A stretch of 64,000 nt of DNA from Paraplanobispora takensis (GCF_016863195.1 NZ_BOOK01000052.1:1-64000), one strand, 5' to 3'. Positions 44,791-52,908 are shown, counted from the stretch's first letter. The notes: generated from the letters alone by a model not told the origin. Numbers and translations are program-made.

Positions 44791-45279
44791 TCAGGCGCTC
44801 AGGACGTTCTCCGCGAAAGCGCCTTGCATGTTTCCGCGCGGCTCGAATACGAACACGATGTACGTCTCGACGAATTCGCCGACCTGTCCCGAGACCCGTG
44901 CGATGCCGACCTTTGTGCTGGACTTCCAGACGAGCTGGGTGAAGTGGCCGGCGCCGGATGAGAACTGGGCCGCGGCGAAGTCGTAGTTCTTGACCTCGTT
45001 GTACCACTCCTGGACCGCTTTCGATCCGGGCAGCGCTTCCATGTCGCCGCCCCAGAAGATGTTCTCGCCCGTCTGCGAGCGCAGGCCGGTGTGACCGGCC
45101 TTGAGCCCTTCCTGCTCGGAGCGGGAGGACGCCCGCTCCTTGGCGTAGGTGTTGAGCTCCGGGTCCATGACCAGCGGAGGCGCGTGGTGCTTGGCCCGGT
45201 AGGCGTTGGCTTCGGCGAGTGCTTCGGCCTGGAACTCAGGTGTGGTGGTGTCGGGCAGGGCAGGGCGAGTTCCTGTCAT
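44791..45279 (-). CDS. CAP-domain (SCP/PR-1-like) protein without signal peptide
   Basis: A 162-residue protein that is almost only the CAP domain: EALAEANAYRAKHHAPPLVMDPELNTYAKERAS, TGENIFWGG, VQEWYNEVKNYDF, GAGHFTQLVWKSSTKVGIARV and TYIVFVFEPRGNMQGAF. The cavity residues His (KAGHTG and GHFTQ) and Glu (GENI) are present. Bacterial CAP proteins are normally secreted, but no signal peptide or membrane helix is visible. The upstream frame gives none either, and AGAGGATCTCTG precedes the ATG. It lies between inverted copies of a 79-bp repeat. Function unknown. Confidence 0.9.
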   Translation of the reverse strand: MTGTRPALPDTTTPEFQAEALAEANAYRAKHHAPPLVMDPELNTYAKERASSRSEQEGLKAGHTGLRSQTGENIFWGGDMEALPGSKAVQEWYNEVKNYDFAAAQFSSGAGHFTQLVWKSSTKVGIARVSGQVGEFVETYIVFVFEPRGNMQGAFAENVLSA

Positions 45280-45408
45280 CAGAGATCCTCTGACAGCGCT
45301 GGTGATACCTGCCGAATCATGACCGCTGCGACTTCACATCCGGCGGGGGACGGCTGTGCCGCTCACACCTCATCCTCCGCCGCCCACCGACGTTGACCAG
45401 GCCCGCTT

Positions 45409-45433
45409 CTGTCCAATAGCGGACAGCATGTCC
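45409..45433. promoter_or_regulatory. TGTCC/GGACA dyad cluster
   Basis: CTGTCC-AATAGC-GGACAG (45409-45426) overlaps GGACA-GCA-TGTCC (45421-45433), giving three alternating half sites about 130 bases upstream of the CAP-protein start. This is operator-like symmetry; the regulator is unknown. Confidence 0.4.
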
Positions 45434-45653
45434 TAATTCAATTAAATGGCGCAGAGAAATCATTCAGGAGAATTGACGACATTCCCATCCAGAGGTCGAG
45501 TCTGTCCGCAACACCGGAATGACAGCCGCGAAGGGTGGTGAGGTGGGCCGGGTGTCGCCCACCCGAGCTGCGCCTTACCCCGGACGGGCAGCCCACCGAT
45601 CTCACCCCCTCCACCGTCGCCGCCCCAGCCCCGAAGGCGGACTCGGCCGTCGG

Positions 45654-45732
45654 GAGGCGCAGCCTGGGCGGGCAGCGCGTGGCCCGCCGTGGACGCGCTC
45701 CACGGGTGGGAAGGACACGCTCCGCCGGGCAC
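45654..45732 (-). repeat. 79-bp dispersed repeat, copy 2 (inverted)
   Basis: The reverse complement of this stretch aligns without gaps to 44593-44671. Strongly kept blocks are GTGCCCGGCGGAGC, CCCACCCGTGG, GCGCGTCC, TGCCCGCCC and GGCTGCGCCTC. One end overlaps a terminator-like hairpin. Confidence 0.8.
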
Positions 45733-45754
45733 TCCCCGAGCCCGTGTCCTTTTT
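45713..45754 (+). terminator. Hairpin with T-run upstream of the PfpI-like gene
   Basis: GGACACG (45713-45719) pairs with CGTGTCC (45743-45749), followed by TTTTT. An alternative inner stem is CGGGC/GCCCG. No plus-strand gene precedes it, so it may be part of the repeat or an attenuator. Confidence 0.45.
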
Positions 45755-45875
45755 CCTGTGGTTGGCGGCATTCCTTCCCGTTGACGGGATATCAGGTGGG
45801 ACGGCACCGTGGAGAAGTGGATCACTGGCGCCACGCCGCCGGAGCACCGGGCAGGCGATCGACGAGGGAGTGCGC

Positions 45876-46481
45876 GTGACGACATACGGACTGCTGATCT
45901 TCGAAGGCGTCGAGGAGCTCGACTTCACCGGACCGTGGGAGGTGTTCACCGTCTCCTCGGCGCTGCGGGGCGGCGCCGACACCTCGGTCCTGATCGCCGA
46001 GCAGGACGGCCCCGTACGCTGCAACAAGGGCATGCGGGTCCTGCCCGACCACACCCTCGACGACCATCCGCCGCTGGACGTGCTCCTGGTGCCCGGCGGT
46101 ACGGGGACCCGCAGGGAGGCGGGCAACCCCGCGGTGATCGAGTGGATCACCAAGACCTCCGCCGAGGTCTCGTGGGTCACCAGCGTGTGCACCGGCGCGC
46201 TCCTGCTGCACGAGGCGGGCCCGGCGCGCGGCCGCCGGGTGGCCACCCACCGCTCGTTCGAGGACGGGCTGCAGGCCCGCGGCGAGATCACCGTGGTCCG
46301 CGACGCCCGGTACGTCGTCGACGGGAACCTGGTCACCAGCCAGGGCGTGTCGGCCGGGATCGACATGGCCCTGTGGCTGATCGGCCGGCTCCACGGGCGC
46401 GACCACGCGCGTGCCGTCCGCCGCCTCATCCAGTACGACCCCGCGCCGCCCTACCTGTCCGACGAGCCGCTCCCGGACTGA
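45876..46481 (+). CDS. DJ-1/PfpI family protein
   Basis: A 201-residue class I glutamine-amidotransferase-like protein: TYGLLIFEGVEELDFTGPWEVFTVS at the N-terminus, LDVLLVPGGTGTRRE, the nucleophile elbow WVTSVCTGALLLHEAG with Cys around residue 105, and VATHRSFEDGL. NLVTSQGVSAGIDMALWLIGRLHG is typical of the isocyanide hydratase/ThiJ-like branch, here without an AraC HTH domain. GTG 45876 is preceded by GAGGGAG. Convergent with a LacI gene across a minisatellite. Enzyme activity is uncertain. Confidence 0.88.
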   Translation: MTTYGLLIFEGVEELDFTGPWEVFTVSSALRGGADTSVLIAEQDGPVRCNKGMRVLPDHTLDDHPPLDVLLVPGGTGTRREAGNPAVIEWITKTSAEVSWVTSVCTGALLLHEAGPARGRRVATHRSFEDGLQARGEITVVRDARYVVDGNLVTSQGVSAGIDMALWLIGRLHGRDHARAVRRLIQYDPAPPYLSDEPLPD

Positions 46482-46530
46482 GGCCCGGGGAAGGCCCCGC
46501 ATCCGCGGCTCCGCCGTACGACCACGCGGA

Positions 46531-46650
46531 AACCCGGGAACACGGGCCTCACAGAGGACCCGAAACCATGGGACCCGAAACCATGGGACCCGGGAACACG
46601 GACCTCGGAAACGCCGGACCCCGAAACCATGGGACCCGGGAACGCGACCC
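46531..46650. repeat. Minisatellite of two interleaved unit types
   Basis: Type A, ACCCGAAACCATGGG, occurs at 46558-46572 and 46573-46587 and with one extra C at about 46617-46632. Type B, ACCCGGGAACACGG or ACCCGGGAACGCG followed by a CCTC-containing tail, begins near 46532, 46588 and 46633. The array fills the gap between two convergent genes up to the stop of the LacI gene. Confidence 0.8.
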
Positions 46651-47673
46651 TCACGAGCCGCCCGAAGGAGCCGTGGAGTCGCGCACCACCAGCCTGCACG
46701 GCATCGCGTGCACACCGGGCGTCGCTCTGCCGTCGATCGCCGCGAACAGGTGCTGGGCCGCGGTGTGGCCCAGGCGTTCCAGGTTGGGATCGACGCTGGT
46801 CAGCGCCGGGCGGGTCTCGACCGACAGCACCTCCCAGTTGTCGTAGCCGACCACCGCCACGTCCCCCGGTACGCGCCGGCCGCGCTCCCTGGCCGTCTCC
46901 ACGAACCCCGCGGCGATCTGGTCGCTGCCGCAGAACACCGCGTCCACCTCGGGCTCCGCCGTCAGCAGCAGTTCCGCCGCGTGCCGCCCCCAGCGCTGCG
47001 ACCACGCGCCGTAGAGCGTCTCGCCCGCCTGCGCGAGACCGGCCTCGGCCAGCGCCAGGCGCGCCCCCTCGGCCCTGTCGGTGGCCGCCTTGTAGTCCAT
47101 CGGGCCGGTGACGTGGGCGATCCGGCGCCTGCCCATGGCCAGCAGGTGCCGTACGGCCAGCATCGCCCCGCCCACGTCGTCGGGGACGAACGACACGTCG
47201 TCGGGGTCGCCGGAGGGACCGTAGGCGTAGACGACCGGGACGGGCACGTTGCGGCTGATGGAGGGCCTCGGGTTCGTGCTCTCCCCGACCACGATGAGGC
47301 CGTCGACCCGGCGTGACAGCAGCGTGCGGAGGTGGTGGATCTCCCTGATCGCGTCGCCGCGGGCGTCGCAGAGCAGCACCGCCATCTCCCCCGCGCCGAA
47401 GGCGTCCTCCGCGCCGAGCAGGACCGGGATGCCGAACCTGCCGACGCTGTCGCTGGTGAGCAGCCCGACGGTGCGGGTCTGCCCGGACAGCAGGCCCTTG
47501 GCCAGGGCGTTGGGCCGGAAGGAGAGCCGCTCCGCCGCCTCGATCACCCGCTGGCGCGTCTCGGCCCGCACCCGGTCGCGCCCGTTGAGCGCCTTGGAGG
47601 CGGTGGCGATCGACACCCCCGCCAGCGCGGCCACGTCGCTGATGGTCACCGGTCGTGATCGCCTGTCGGTCAT
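46651..47673 (-). CDS. LacI-family transcriptional regulator of the arabinoside locus
   Basis: A 340-residue repressor: HTH VTISDVAALAGVSIATASKALNGRDRV (residues 9-35), hinge RPNALAKGL, and effector domain with TVGLLTSDSVGRFGIPVLLGAED, RVDGLIVVGES, HLLAMGRRRIAHVTG, DAVFCGSDQIAAGFVETARERGRRVPGDVAVVGYDNWEVL and HAMPCRLVVRDST at the end. It is divergent from the binding-protein gene across 200 bases with a LacI-like half-palindrome at 47813-47824. It likely responds to an arabinose-containing sugar (inference from GH127). Confidence 0.93.
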   Translation of the reverse strand: MTDRRSRPVTISDVAALAGVSIATASKALNGRDRVRAETRQRVIEAAERLSFRPNALAKGLLSGQTRTVGLLTSDSVGRFGIPVLLGAEDAFGAGEMAVLLCDARGDAIREIHHLRTLLSRRVDGLIVVGESTNPRPSISRNVPVPVVYAYGPSGDPDDVSFVPDDVGGAMLAVRHLLAMGRRRIAHVTGPMDYKAATDRAEGARLALAEAGLAQAGETLYGAWSQRWGRHAAELLLTAEPEVDAVFCGSDQIAAGFVETARERGRRVPGDVAVVGYDNWEVLSVETRPALTSVDPNLERLGHTAAQHLFAAIDGRATPGVHAMPCRLVVRDSTAPSGGS

Positions 47674-47812
47674 GGAGCGAAACCCTTTTCTCTCAGTCGC
47701 ACCCAGCCGAACAGCGCCGGGAAGCCGCCGCCTGGACCTTAACCACCCTTCTCACCGGCGCGCAAGCGGGCCGGGAACATGGGGCATTGACACGCCCCCC
47801 GGTTTCTCTTAC

Positions 47813-47824
47813 GTTTCCGAAAAC
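47813..47824. promoter_or_regulatory. Putative LacI operator of the arabinoside locus
   Basis: GTTTCCGAAAAC is a 12-bp palindrome with one mismatched pair and a central CG, the usual LacI-operator form. It lies 50 bases before the binding-protein start, in an AT-rich stretch (47800-47850) suited to a promoter. Confidence 0.5.
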
Positions 47825-47873
47825 CTTTTATTTCTGTTTCGCGCGTCACGGGGGGATGCCGGGAGGAGAGGTC

Positions 47874-49145
47874 ATGAAGCCACGCTGGCGCATCCGTCTC
47901 GCACTGCTCGCGATGTTAACGCTAACAACTGCCTCCGCCTGCGGCGGAGCCGAGGAGCAAGCCGCTCCCGGCGCCACCGGGGGCGTCACGATCACGATGT
48001 GGACCCGCGCCGCGACCCAGGCGCAGAGCGAGCGGCTCGTCGCCGCCTACAACAAGGGTCACAAGAACCAGGTGAAACTGACCGTCATCCCGACCGACAA
48101 CTACCAGCCGCGCATCGCCGCCGCGGCCGGGGCCGGGCAGCTGCCGGACGTCTTCGCCGCCGATGTGATCTTCGTGCCGAACTACACCTCGCAGGGCCTG
48201 TTCCTGGACATCACCGACCGGGTGGGCGCTCTGCCGTTCAAGGACGAGCTGGCCCCCTCGCACATGAAGCTCGGCACGCTCGACGGCAGGACGTACACGG
48301 TGCCGCACACCCTGGACCTGTCGGTCTGGTTCTGGAACAAGGACCTGTACGAGAAGGCGGGGCTGGACCCGGAGAAGGGCCCGGCCACCCTGAAGGAGTT
48401 CGCCGAGCAGGCGAGGGCCGTCGACCGGAAGCTCGGCAAGGACGGCAAGGTCCACGGCACCTTCTTCGGCGGCAACTGCGGCGGCTGCTACGTCTTCACC
48501 TTCTGGCCCTCGGTCTGGGCCGCGGGCGGGCAGGTGATGGACGCCGAGGGCACCACCTCCTTCAACGACAGGCCCCCGATGACCGACGTCTTCGAGGTCT
48601 ACCGGGACCTGTACGCCGACGGCGTCACCGGGCCCACCGCCAAGGAGGAGCAGGGGCCGACCTGGACCGGTTTCTTCCCCAGGGGCGAGATCGGGGTCAT
48701 GCCCATGCCCTCGACCACGCTCGGCACGATGCCCGAGGACATGAAGATCGGCGTCGCGCCGATCGCGGGCCCGGACGGCGGTGAGTCCACCTTCGTCGGC
48801 GGCGACTCGGTCGGCGTCTCCGCCACCTCCAAGAACGCGGACGCGGCCTGGGAGTTCCTGGCGTGGACGGTCTCCGACGAGGCGCAGGTGGAGGTCATGG
48901 CCAAGAACAAGGACGTGGTCGCGCGCACCGACCTGGCCGACAACAAGTACTCCGCCGAGGACCCGCGCGTGGTGCTGATCAACTCACTGGTCGCCAAGGG
49001 GCAGACGCCGTACGCGCTGCGCTTCGGCCAGACCTACAACGACCCCCAGGGGCCGTGGCTGCGCCTGGCCCGCGAGGCGGTGTTCGGGGACCCGGCCAAG
49101 GTGCCCCAGCTCAACACCGAGGTCACCAAGTCACTCCAGCAGTGA
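47874..49145 (+). CDS. ABC sugar importer substrate-binding lipoprotein (CUT1)
   Basis: A 423-residue lipoprotein with lipobox LTTASACGG (acylated Cys 23), then VTITMWTRAATQAQSERLVAAYNKGHKNQVKLTVIP, DVFAADVIFVPNYTSQGLFLDITDRV, GRTYTVPHTLDLSVWFWNKDLYEKAGLDPEKGPATLKEFAEQARAV, and a C-terminal NADAAWEFLAWTVSDEAQ. FFGGNCGGCYVFTFWPSVWA contains an unusual CGGC pair that could form a disulfide near the sugar site. AGGAG precedes ATG 47874. First gene of a four-gene operon ending in GH127, so an arabino-oligosaccharide is the likely ligand. Confidence 0.93.
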   Translation: MKPRWRIRLALLAMLTLTTASACGGAEEQAAPGATGGVTITMWTRAATQAQSERLVAAYNKGHKNQVKLTVIPTDNYQPRIAAAAGAGQLPDVFAADVIFVPNYTSQGLFLDITDRVGALPFKDELAPSHMKLGTLDGRTYTVPHTLDLSVWFWNKDLYEKAGLDPEKGPATLKEFAEQARAVDRKLGKDGKVHGTFFGGNCGGCYVFTFWPSVWAAGGQVMDAEGTTSFNDRPPMTDVFEVYRDLYADGVTGPTAKEEQGPTWTGFFPRGEIGVMPMPSTTLGTMPEDMKIGVAPIAGPDGGESTFVGGDSVGVSATSKNADAAWEFLAWTVSDEAQVEVMAKNKDVVARTDLADNKYSAEDPRVVLINSLVAKGQTPYALRFGQTYNDPQGPWLRLAREAVFGDPAKVPQLNTEVTKSLQQ

Positions 49146-49209
49146 CCGGCAGCCGACCCGGTCCCCGATCCGGCAGCCGGCCCGGGAGCCGGCCTTCGAG
49201 GAGAAGCAC

Positions 49210-50145
49210 ATGAGTGTGACGCTCGCCCGGCCGCGGTCCGGGCCCGCGCACCGGCCAGGACCGCCGCCCGCGCCGTGGTGGCGCGGGCGGCGGGCCCAGG
49301 GCTGGTGGTACGCCATGCCCACCGCGCTGATCGTGTCCGTCCTGTTCGTCGCGCCGCTGGCGCTGGTGGTCTGGATGTCGCTGCACCGCTGGCCGCTGCT
49401 GGGCCCGGCCCGGTTCAACGCGCCGGACAACTACATCAAGATCGCCGACAACCCGCTGTTCCTGGACGCGGTGACGTTCACCCTCAAGTACACGGTCCTG
49501 ACCACGATCCTGCTGTCCGGGCTCGCGCTCGGCCTGGCCCTGCTCGTGCAGGAGCGCAGGCCGGGCGTGGGCTTCTTCCGCACCGCGTTCTTCCTGCCGG
49601 GGGCGGTCGGCTTCGCCGCGGCGGCGCTGCTGTTCTACGGCATGCTGAACAACGACTTCGGCCCGATCGACCCGATCCTGCAGACCCTGGGGATCACCGA
49701 CGAGCCGGTCAAGTGGATCGGCACCCCCGACATGGCGCTGTTCTCCACCATCGGGCTGGTGCTGTGGCGCTTCGCCGGGTTCAACATGCTCATCCTGCTG
49801 ACCGGGCTGCAGGCGATCCCGGCGGAGGTCTACGAGGCGGCCAGGACCGACGGCGCGAGCCGCCTGCAGATCTTCACCAGGATCACCCTGCCGCTGCTGC
49901 GGCCCACGATCGCGTTGATGCTCATCCTCAGCGTCACCGGCTCGCTGCTGGCCTTCGACCAGTTCTTCGTCTTCACCAACGGCGGCCCGGACAACAGCAC
50001 GGTCTCGATGGTGATGGTGGTCTACCGGGACGCCTTCTTCCGCTTCGACCTGGGCGGCGCCGCCGCGCTGTCGGTCGTGCTGCTCGTCGCGCTGGTCCTG
50101 CTCAACGTCCTGCAGATGCGGGTGCTCCGGGGGAGGGGGAGATGA
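49210..50145 (+). CDS. ABC sugar importer permease (MalF-like)
   Basis: A 311-residue permease: basic Pro-rich N-terminus, helix WWYAMPTALIVSVLFVAPLALVVWMSLHRW, then DNYIKIADNPLFLDAVTFTLKYT and the EAA loop AEVYEAARTDGASRLQIFTRITLPLLRPT. FDQFFVFTNGGPDNSTVSMVMVVYRDAFF is the MalF-type C-terminal signature. Its stop overlaps the next start (ATGA, 50142-50145). A weak hairpin (GCCGGC arms, 49176-49193) lies between it and the binding-protein gene. Confidence 0.95.
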   Translation: MSVTLARPRSGPAHRPGPPPAPWWRGRRAQGWWYAMPTALIVSVLFVAPLALVVWMSLHRWPLLGPARFNAPDNYIKIADNPLFLDAVTFTLKYTVLTTILLSGLALGLALLVQERRPGVGFFRTAFFLPGAVGFAAAALLFYGMLNNDFGPIDPILQTLGITDEPVKWIGTPDMALFSTIGLVLWRFAGFNMLILLTGLQAIPAEVYEAARTDGASRLQIFTRITLPLLRPTIALMLILSVTGSLLAFDQFFVFTNGGPDNSTVSMVMVVYRDAFFRFDLGGAAALSVVLLVALVLLNVLQMRVLRGRGR

Positions 50146-50906
50146 GGTACTACACCACGGTCTCCGCGCTGGCCGTGCTCTTTCTGTTCCCGCTGCTGTG
50201 GAGCGGGTGGGCGTCGCTGGAGGATCCCGGCAGCTATCTGGAGATGGCCCGCTACGGCGAGGGCGTCGGCGTCTACGCCGCCAACAGCGTGCTGGTCTCG
50301 GCGATGACCGTCACGGGGACGCTCGTCGTCTCCTCGCTCGGCGGCTACGCCTTCGCCCGCTTCGACTTCCCGGGCAAGAACCTGCTGTTCCTGGTCACGC
50401 TGGCCATCCTGATGGTGCCGTACGCGACCATCCTCATCCCGCTCTACGTGCTGCTCGGCGTCATCGGCCTGCAGAACTCCCTGGTCGGGCTGGCGCTGGT
50501 GTTCGTCATGTTCCAGCTGCCGTTCGCGCTGTTCATGATGCGCAACGCCTTCGAGGCCGTCCCCCGCGAGCTGGAGGAGGCCGCCCTGGTCGACGGCTGC
50601 GGCACGTTCAGGGCCTTTCGCCGCATCCTGCTGCGCGCCGTACGGCCCGCTCTGATCACCGTCGGCCTGTTCGCCTTCCTCGCCTCGTGGAACGACTTCT
50701 TCGCCCCGCTGATCCTGCTCAACGACGGCGCGAACTTCACCCTGCCGGTGGCGGTGGTCAGCATGACCCAGCAGACCTTCGGCGCCATCCACTACGGCAT
50801 GTTGCAGGCGGGTGTCATGACCATGGCCGTCCCCTGCCTGATCCTCTTCCTCGTCCTGCAGCGCCACTACGTGCGCGGATTCATGTCTGGAGCCCTGCGT
50901 GGTTAG
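50142..50906 (+). CDS. ABC sugar importer permease (MalG-like), short
   Basis: A 254-residue permease with helix VSALAVLFLFPLLWSGWASL, SYLEMARYGEGVGVYAANSVLVSAM, EAA loop FEAVPRELEEAALVDGCGTFRAFRRILLRAVRPA and the ending QRHYVRGFMSGALRG typical of MalG. It is somewhat shorter than usual because the N-terminal cytoplasmic tail is missing. It overlaps the GH127 start by eight bases (50899-50906). As in the alpha-glucan locus, no ATPase gene is present. Confidence 0.95.
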   Translation: MRYYTTVSALAVLFLFPLLWSGWASLEDPGSYLEMARYGEGVGVYAANSVLVSAMTVTGTLVVSSLGGYAFARFDFPGKNLLFLVTLAILMVPYATILIPLYVLLGVIGLQNSLVGLALVFVMFQLPFALFMMRNAFEAVPRELEEAALVDGCGTFRAFRRILLRAVRPALITVGLFAFLASWNDFFAPLILLNDGANFTLPVAVVSMTQQTFGAIHYGMLQAGVMTMAVPCLILFLVLQRHYVRGFMSGALRG

Positions 50907-52908
50907 TCCCGTCCTGCCCTCCTGCGGCGTGCTGTCCCCCCTGGGCCTGCAGGCCGTACGGCTCTCGCCGGGTTTCTGGGGCGACCGCGTCCGGCTCGGC
51001 CGCGAGGTCGTCATCGCCCACTGCCGGGACTGGATGGAACGGGAGGGCTGGATCGGCAACTTCCGCTCCCCCGGCGGTCCGCACCGCGGCAGGGAGTTCA
51101 GCGACTCGGAGATCTACAAGCTGCTGGAGGCCATGGCCTGGGCCGGCGATCCCGGCCTGCCCGAGCTGGCGGGGACGGTGGCCGCCGCGCAGGAGCCCGA
51201 CGGCTACCTCAACACGCGCTGGGGCGGCGCCCGCTACACCGACCTGGAGTGGGGCCACGAGCTCTACTGCTACGGCCACCTCATCCAGGCGGGCGTGGCC
51301 CGACTGCGGGCGCACGGGGAGGACGAGCTGACCGGGGTCGTGCGCCGGGCGGCCGACCACGTCTGCGACCGCTTCATGGACACCGCCCAGACCTGCGGCC
51401 ACCCGGTGGTGGAGATGGCGCTGGTCGAGCTGTACCGGGCCACCGGCGCCGAGCGCTACCTGGAGATGGCCCGCCGCTTCGTCGAGCGCCGGGGCCTGCC
51501 CGCGCTCGGCGAGATCCCCTTCGGCCGCGGCTACTTCCAGGACGACGTGCCGGTACGGCAGGCTCGGGTGCTGCGCGGGCACGCCGTACGGGCGCTCTAC
51601 CTGGCCTGCGGCGCGGTGGACGTGGCCGTGGAGACGGGCGACGCGGAGCTGCTGAAGGCCGTGGAGGCGCAGTGGGAGCGCGCGGTCGCCCGGCGCACCC
51701 ACCTGACCGGCGGCATGGGCTCGCGCCACACCGACGAGTCGTTCGGCGAGGACTTCGAGCTGCCACCGGACCGGGCCTACGCCGAGACCTGCGCGGGCGT
51801 GGCCTCGGTCATGCTCTGCCACCGGCTGCTGCTGGCCACCGGCGACGCGCGCTACGCCGACCTGGCCGAGCGGACCATGTTCAACGTCCTGGCGGCCGCC
51901 CCCGCACTGGACGGCCGCTCGTTCTTCTACTCCAACCCGCTGCAGGTCCGGGTCCCCGCCGAACCGCCCGCGGGGATCAACCCGGCGGCCGAGGGCGGGC
52001 TGCGCTCGCCGTGGTTCGAGGTCTCGTGCTGCCCCAACAACATCGCCCGCACGTTCGCCTCGCTGCCCGCCTACGTCGCGACCGGTGACGCGTCGGGGGT
52101 GCAGATCCACCACCACGCCTCGGGGGAGATCCGCAACGGCGGCCTGGTGCTGCGGGTGGAGACCGGTTATCCCTGGTCTGGCGGGGTGACCGTGCACGTG
52201 GTCGAGGGCGGTCCCGGCCGGGTGTCGCTGCGGGTCCCGCCGTGGGCGCGCGGCGCGGTGCTGTCGTACGGCGGTCCCCGCCAGGACGCGTCCGGGCGGG
52301 GACCCGACGGACGGGGCGTCGCCGGGGAGCCGTCCGGGCGGCTCTCCCGGGGGGACGACTCCGGATGGGTGAGCCGGGAGGCGGCGCCCGGGTACGCGGT
52401 GGCCGACGGGGACTGGCGGCCGGGCGACGTGATCCGGCTCGACCTGCCGGTGCGGCCCCGGTGGACCGGGCCCGGCCGCGGGATCGACGCGCTGCGCGGC
52501 TGCGCCGCCGTGGAGCGCGGCCCGATCGTCTACTGCGCCGAGTCACCGGGGGACGAGCCGCCGCTCGCCGAGGTGGACGTCCTGCCCGGTCCTCTCACCG
52601 AGCGGGAGGCCGAGGGGGTCGTCGAGCTGGAGACGGAGGCCCTGCTCCACTCCCCCGGCCAGACCGCCTGGCCGTACACCACCCTGCCCGGCCAAGCGCC
52701 GCCCGCCGGATCCGGGCCCTCCGGGGCGGACCCGGATCCGGCAGGCCCGGATCCGGCGGGCACGGACCCGGTGAACGCGGAACCGGCCGGCGCCGGGGCG
52801 ACGGGTCCGGACGACGGGCGGAAGATCACCCTGCGGCTGGTGCCGTACCACCGCTGGGGCAACCGCGGCCCCGCGACGATGCGCGTCTGGCTGCCCATGG
52901 CGGAGTGA
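50899..52908 (+). CDS. GH127 beta-L-arabinofuranosidase (DUF1680 type)
   Basis: A 669-residue intracellular enzyme. The (alpha/alpha)6 barrel has FWGDRVRLGREVVIAHCRDWMEREG, QEPDGYLNT, GHELYCYGHLIQAG, HLTGGMGSRHTDESFGEDFELPPDRAYAETCAGVAS and FEVSCCPNNIARTFASLP. Glu 296, Cys 298 and the Cys 377/378 pair reproduce the zinc-cysteine site of characterised GH127 enzymes, in which the first Cys of the pair is the nucleophile. Two low-complexity Gly/Pro/Asp-rich inserts (about 455-490 and 597-628) are unusual. The GTG start overlaps the permease gene, giving coupling. It should release L-arabinofuranose from imported beta-arabino-oligosaccharides. Confidence 0.92.
   Translation: MVSPVLPSCGVLSPLGLQAVRLSPGFWGDRVRLGREVVIAHCRDWMEREGWIGNFRSPGGPHRGREFSDSEIYKLLEAMAWAGDPGLPELAGTVAAAQEPDGYLNTRWGGARYTDLEWGHELYCYGHLIQAGVARLRAHGEDELTGVVRRAADHVCDRFMDTAQTCGHPVVEMALVELYRATGAERYLEMARRFVERRGLPALGEIPFGRGYFQDDVPVRQARVLRGHAVRALYLACGAVDVAVETGDAELLKAVEAQWERAVARRTHLTGGMGSRHTDESFGEDFELPPDRAYAETCAGVASVMLCHRLLLATGDARYADLAERTMFNVLAAAPALDGRSFFYSNPLQVRVPAEPPAGINPAAEGGLRSPWFEVSCCPNNIARTFASLPAYVATGDASGVQIHHHASGEIRNGGLVLRVETGYPWSGGVTVHVVEGGPGRVSLRVPPWARGAVLSYGGPRQDASGRGPDGRGVAGEPSGRLSRGDDSGWVSREAAPGYAVADGDWRPGDVIRLDLPVRPRWTGPGRGIDALRGCAAVERGPIVYCAESPGDEPPLAEVDVLPGPLTEREAEGVVELETEALLHSPGQTAWPYTTLPGQAPPAGSGPSGADPDPAGPDPAGTDPVNAEPAGAGATGPDDGRKITLRLVPYHRWGNRGPATMRVWLPMAE

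Larger units (their letters stand above)
45280..45875. other. 596-base non-coding region with repeats
   Basis: No credible gene. From the CAP gene outward it holds an inverted repeat over the CAP start (TCAGAG-ATC-CTCTGA, 45279-45293), a TGTCC dyad cluster (45409-45433) in an AT-richer stretch (45410-45500) that probably carries the CAP promoter, the second 79-bp repeat (45654-45732), and a hairpin followed by five T (45713-45754). The last 120 bases lead into the PfpI-like gene. Confidence 0.6.

Noticed and set aside
44690-44805. Threefold CCGGTCAGGCG direct repeats near the end of the CAP gene
   Set aside because: Short, partly inside the CAP stop region, and compatible with chance in GC-rich DNA. 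Too weak for a separate call.
44593-45732. Insertion sequence with inverted terminal repeats
   Set aside because: The internal gene is a CAP-domain protein, not a transposase. The repeat copies are diverged (about 80%) and I found no target-site duplication.
46531-46650. Possible CRISPR array
   Set aside because: Units are 15-30 bases, directly abutting, without unique spacers of constant length; no cas genes nearby.
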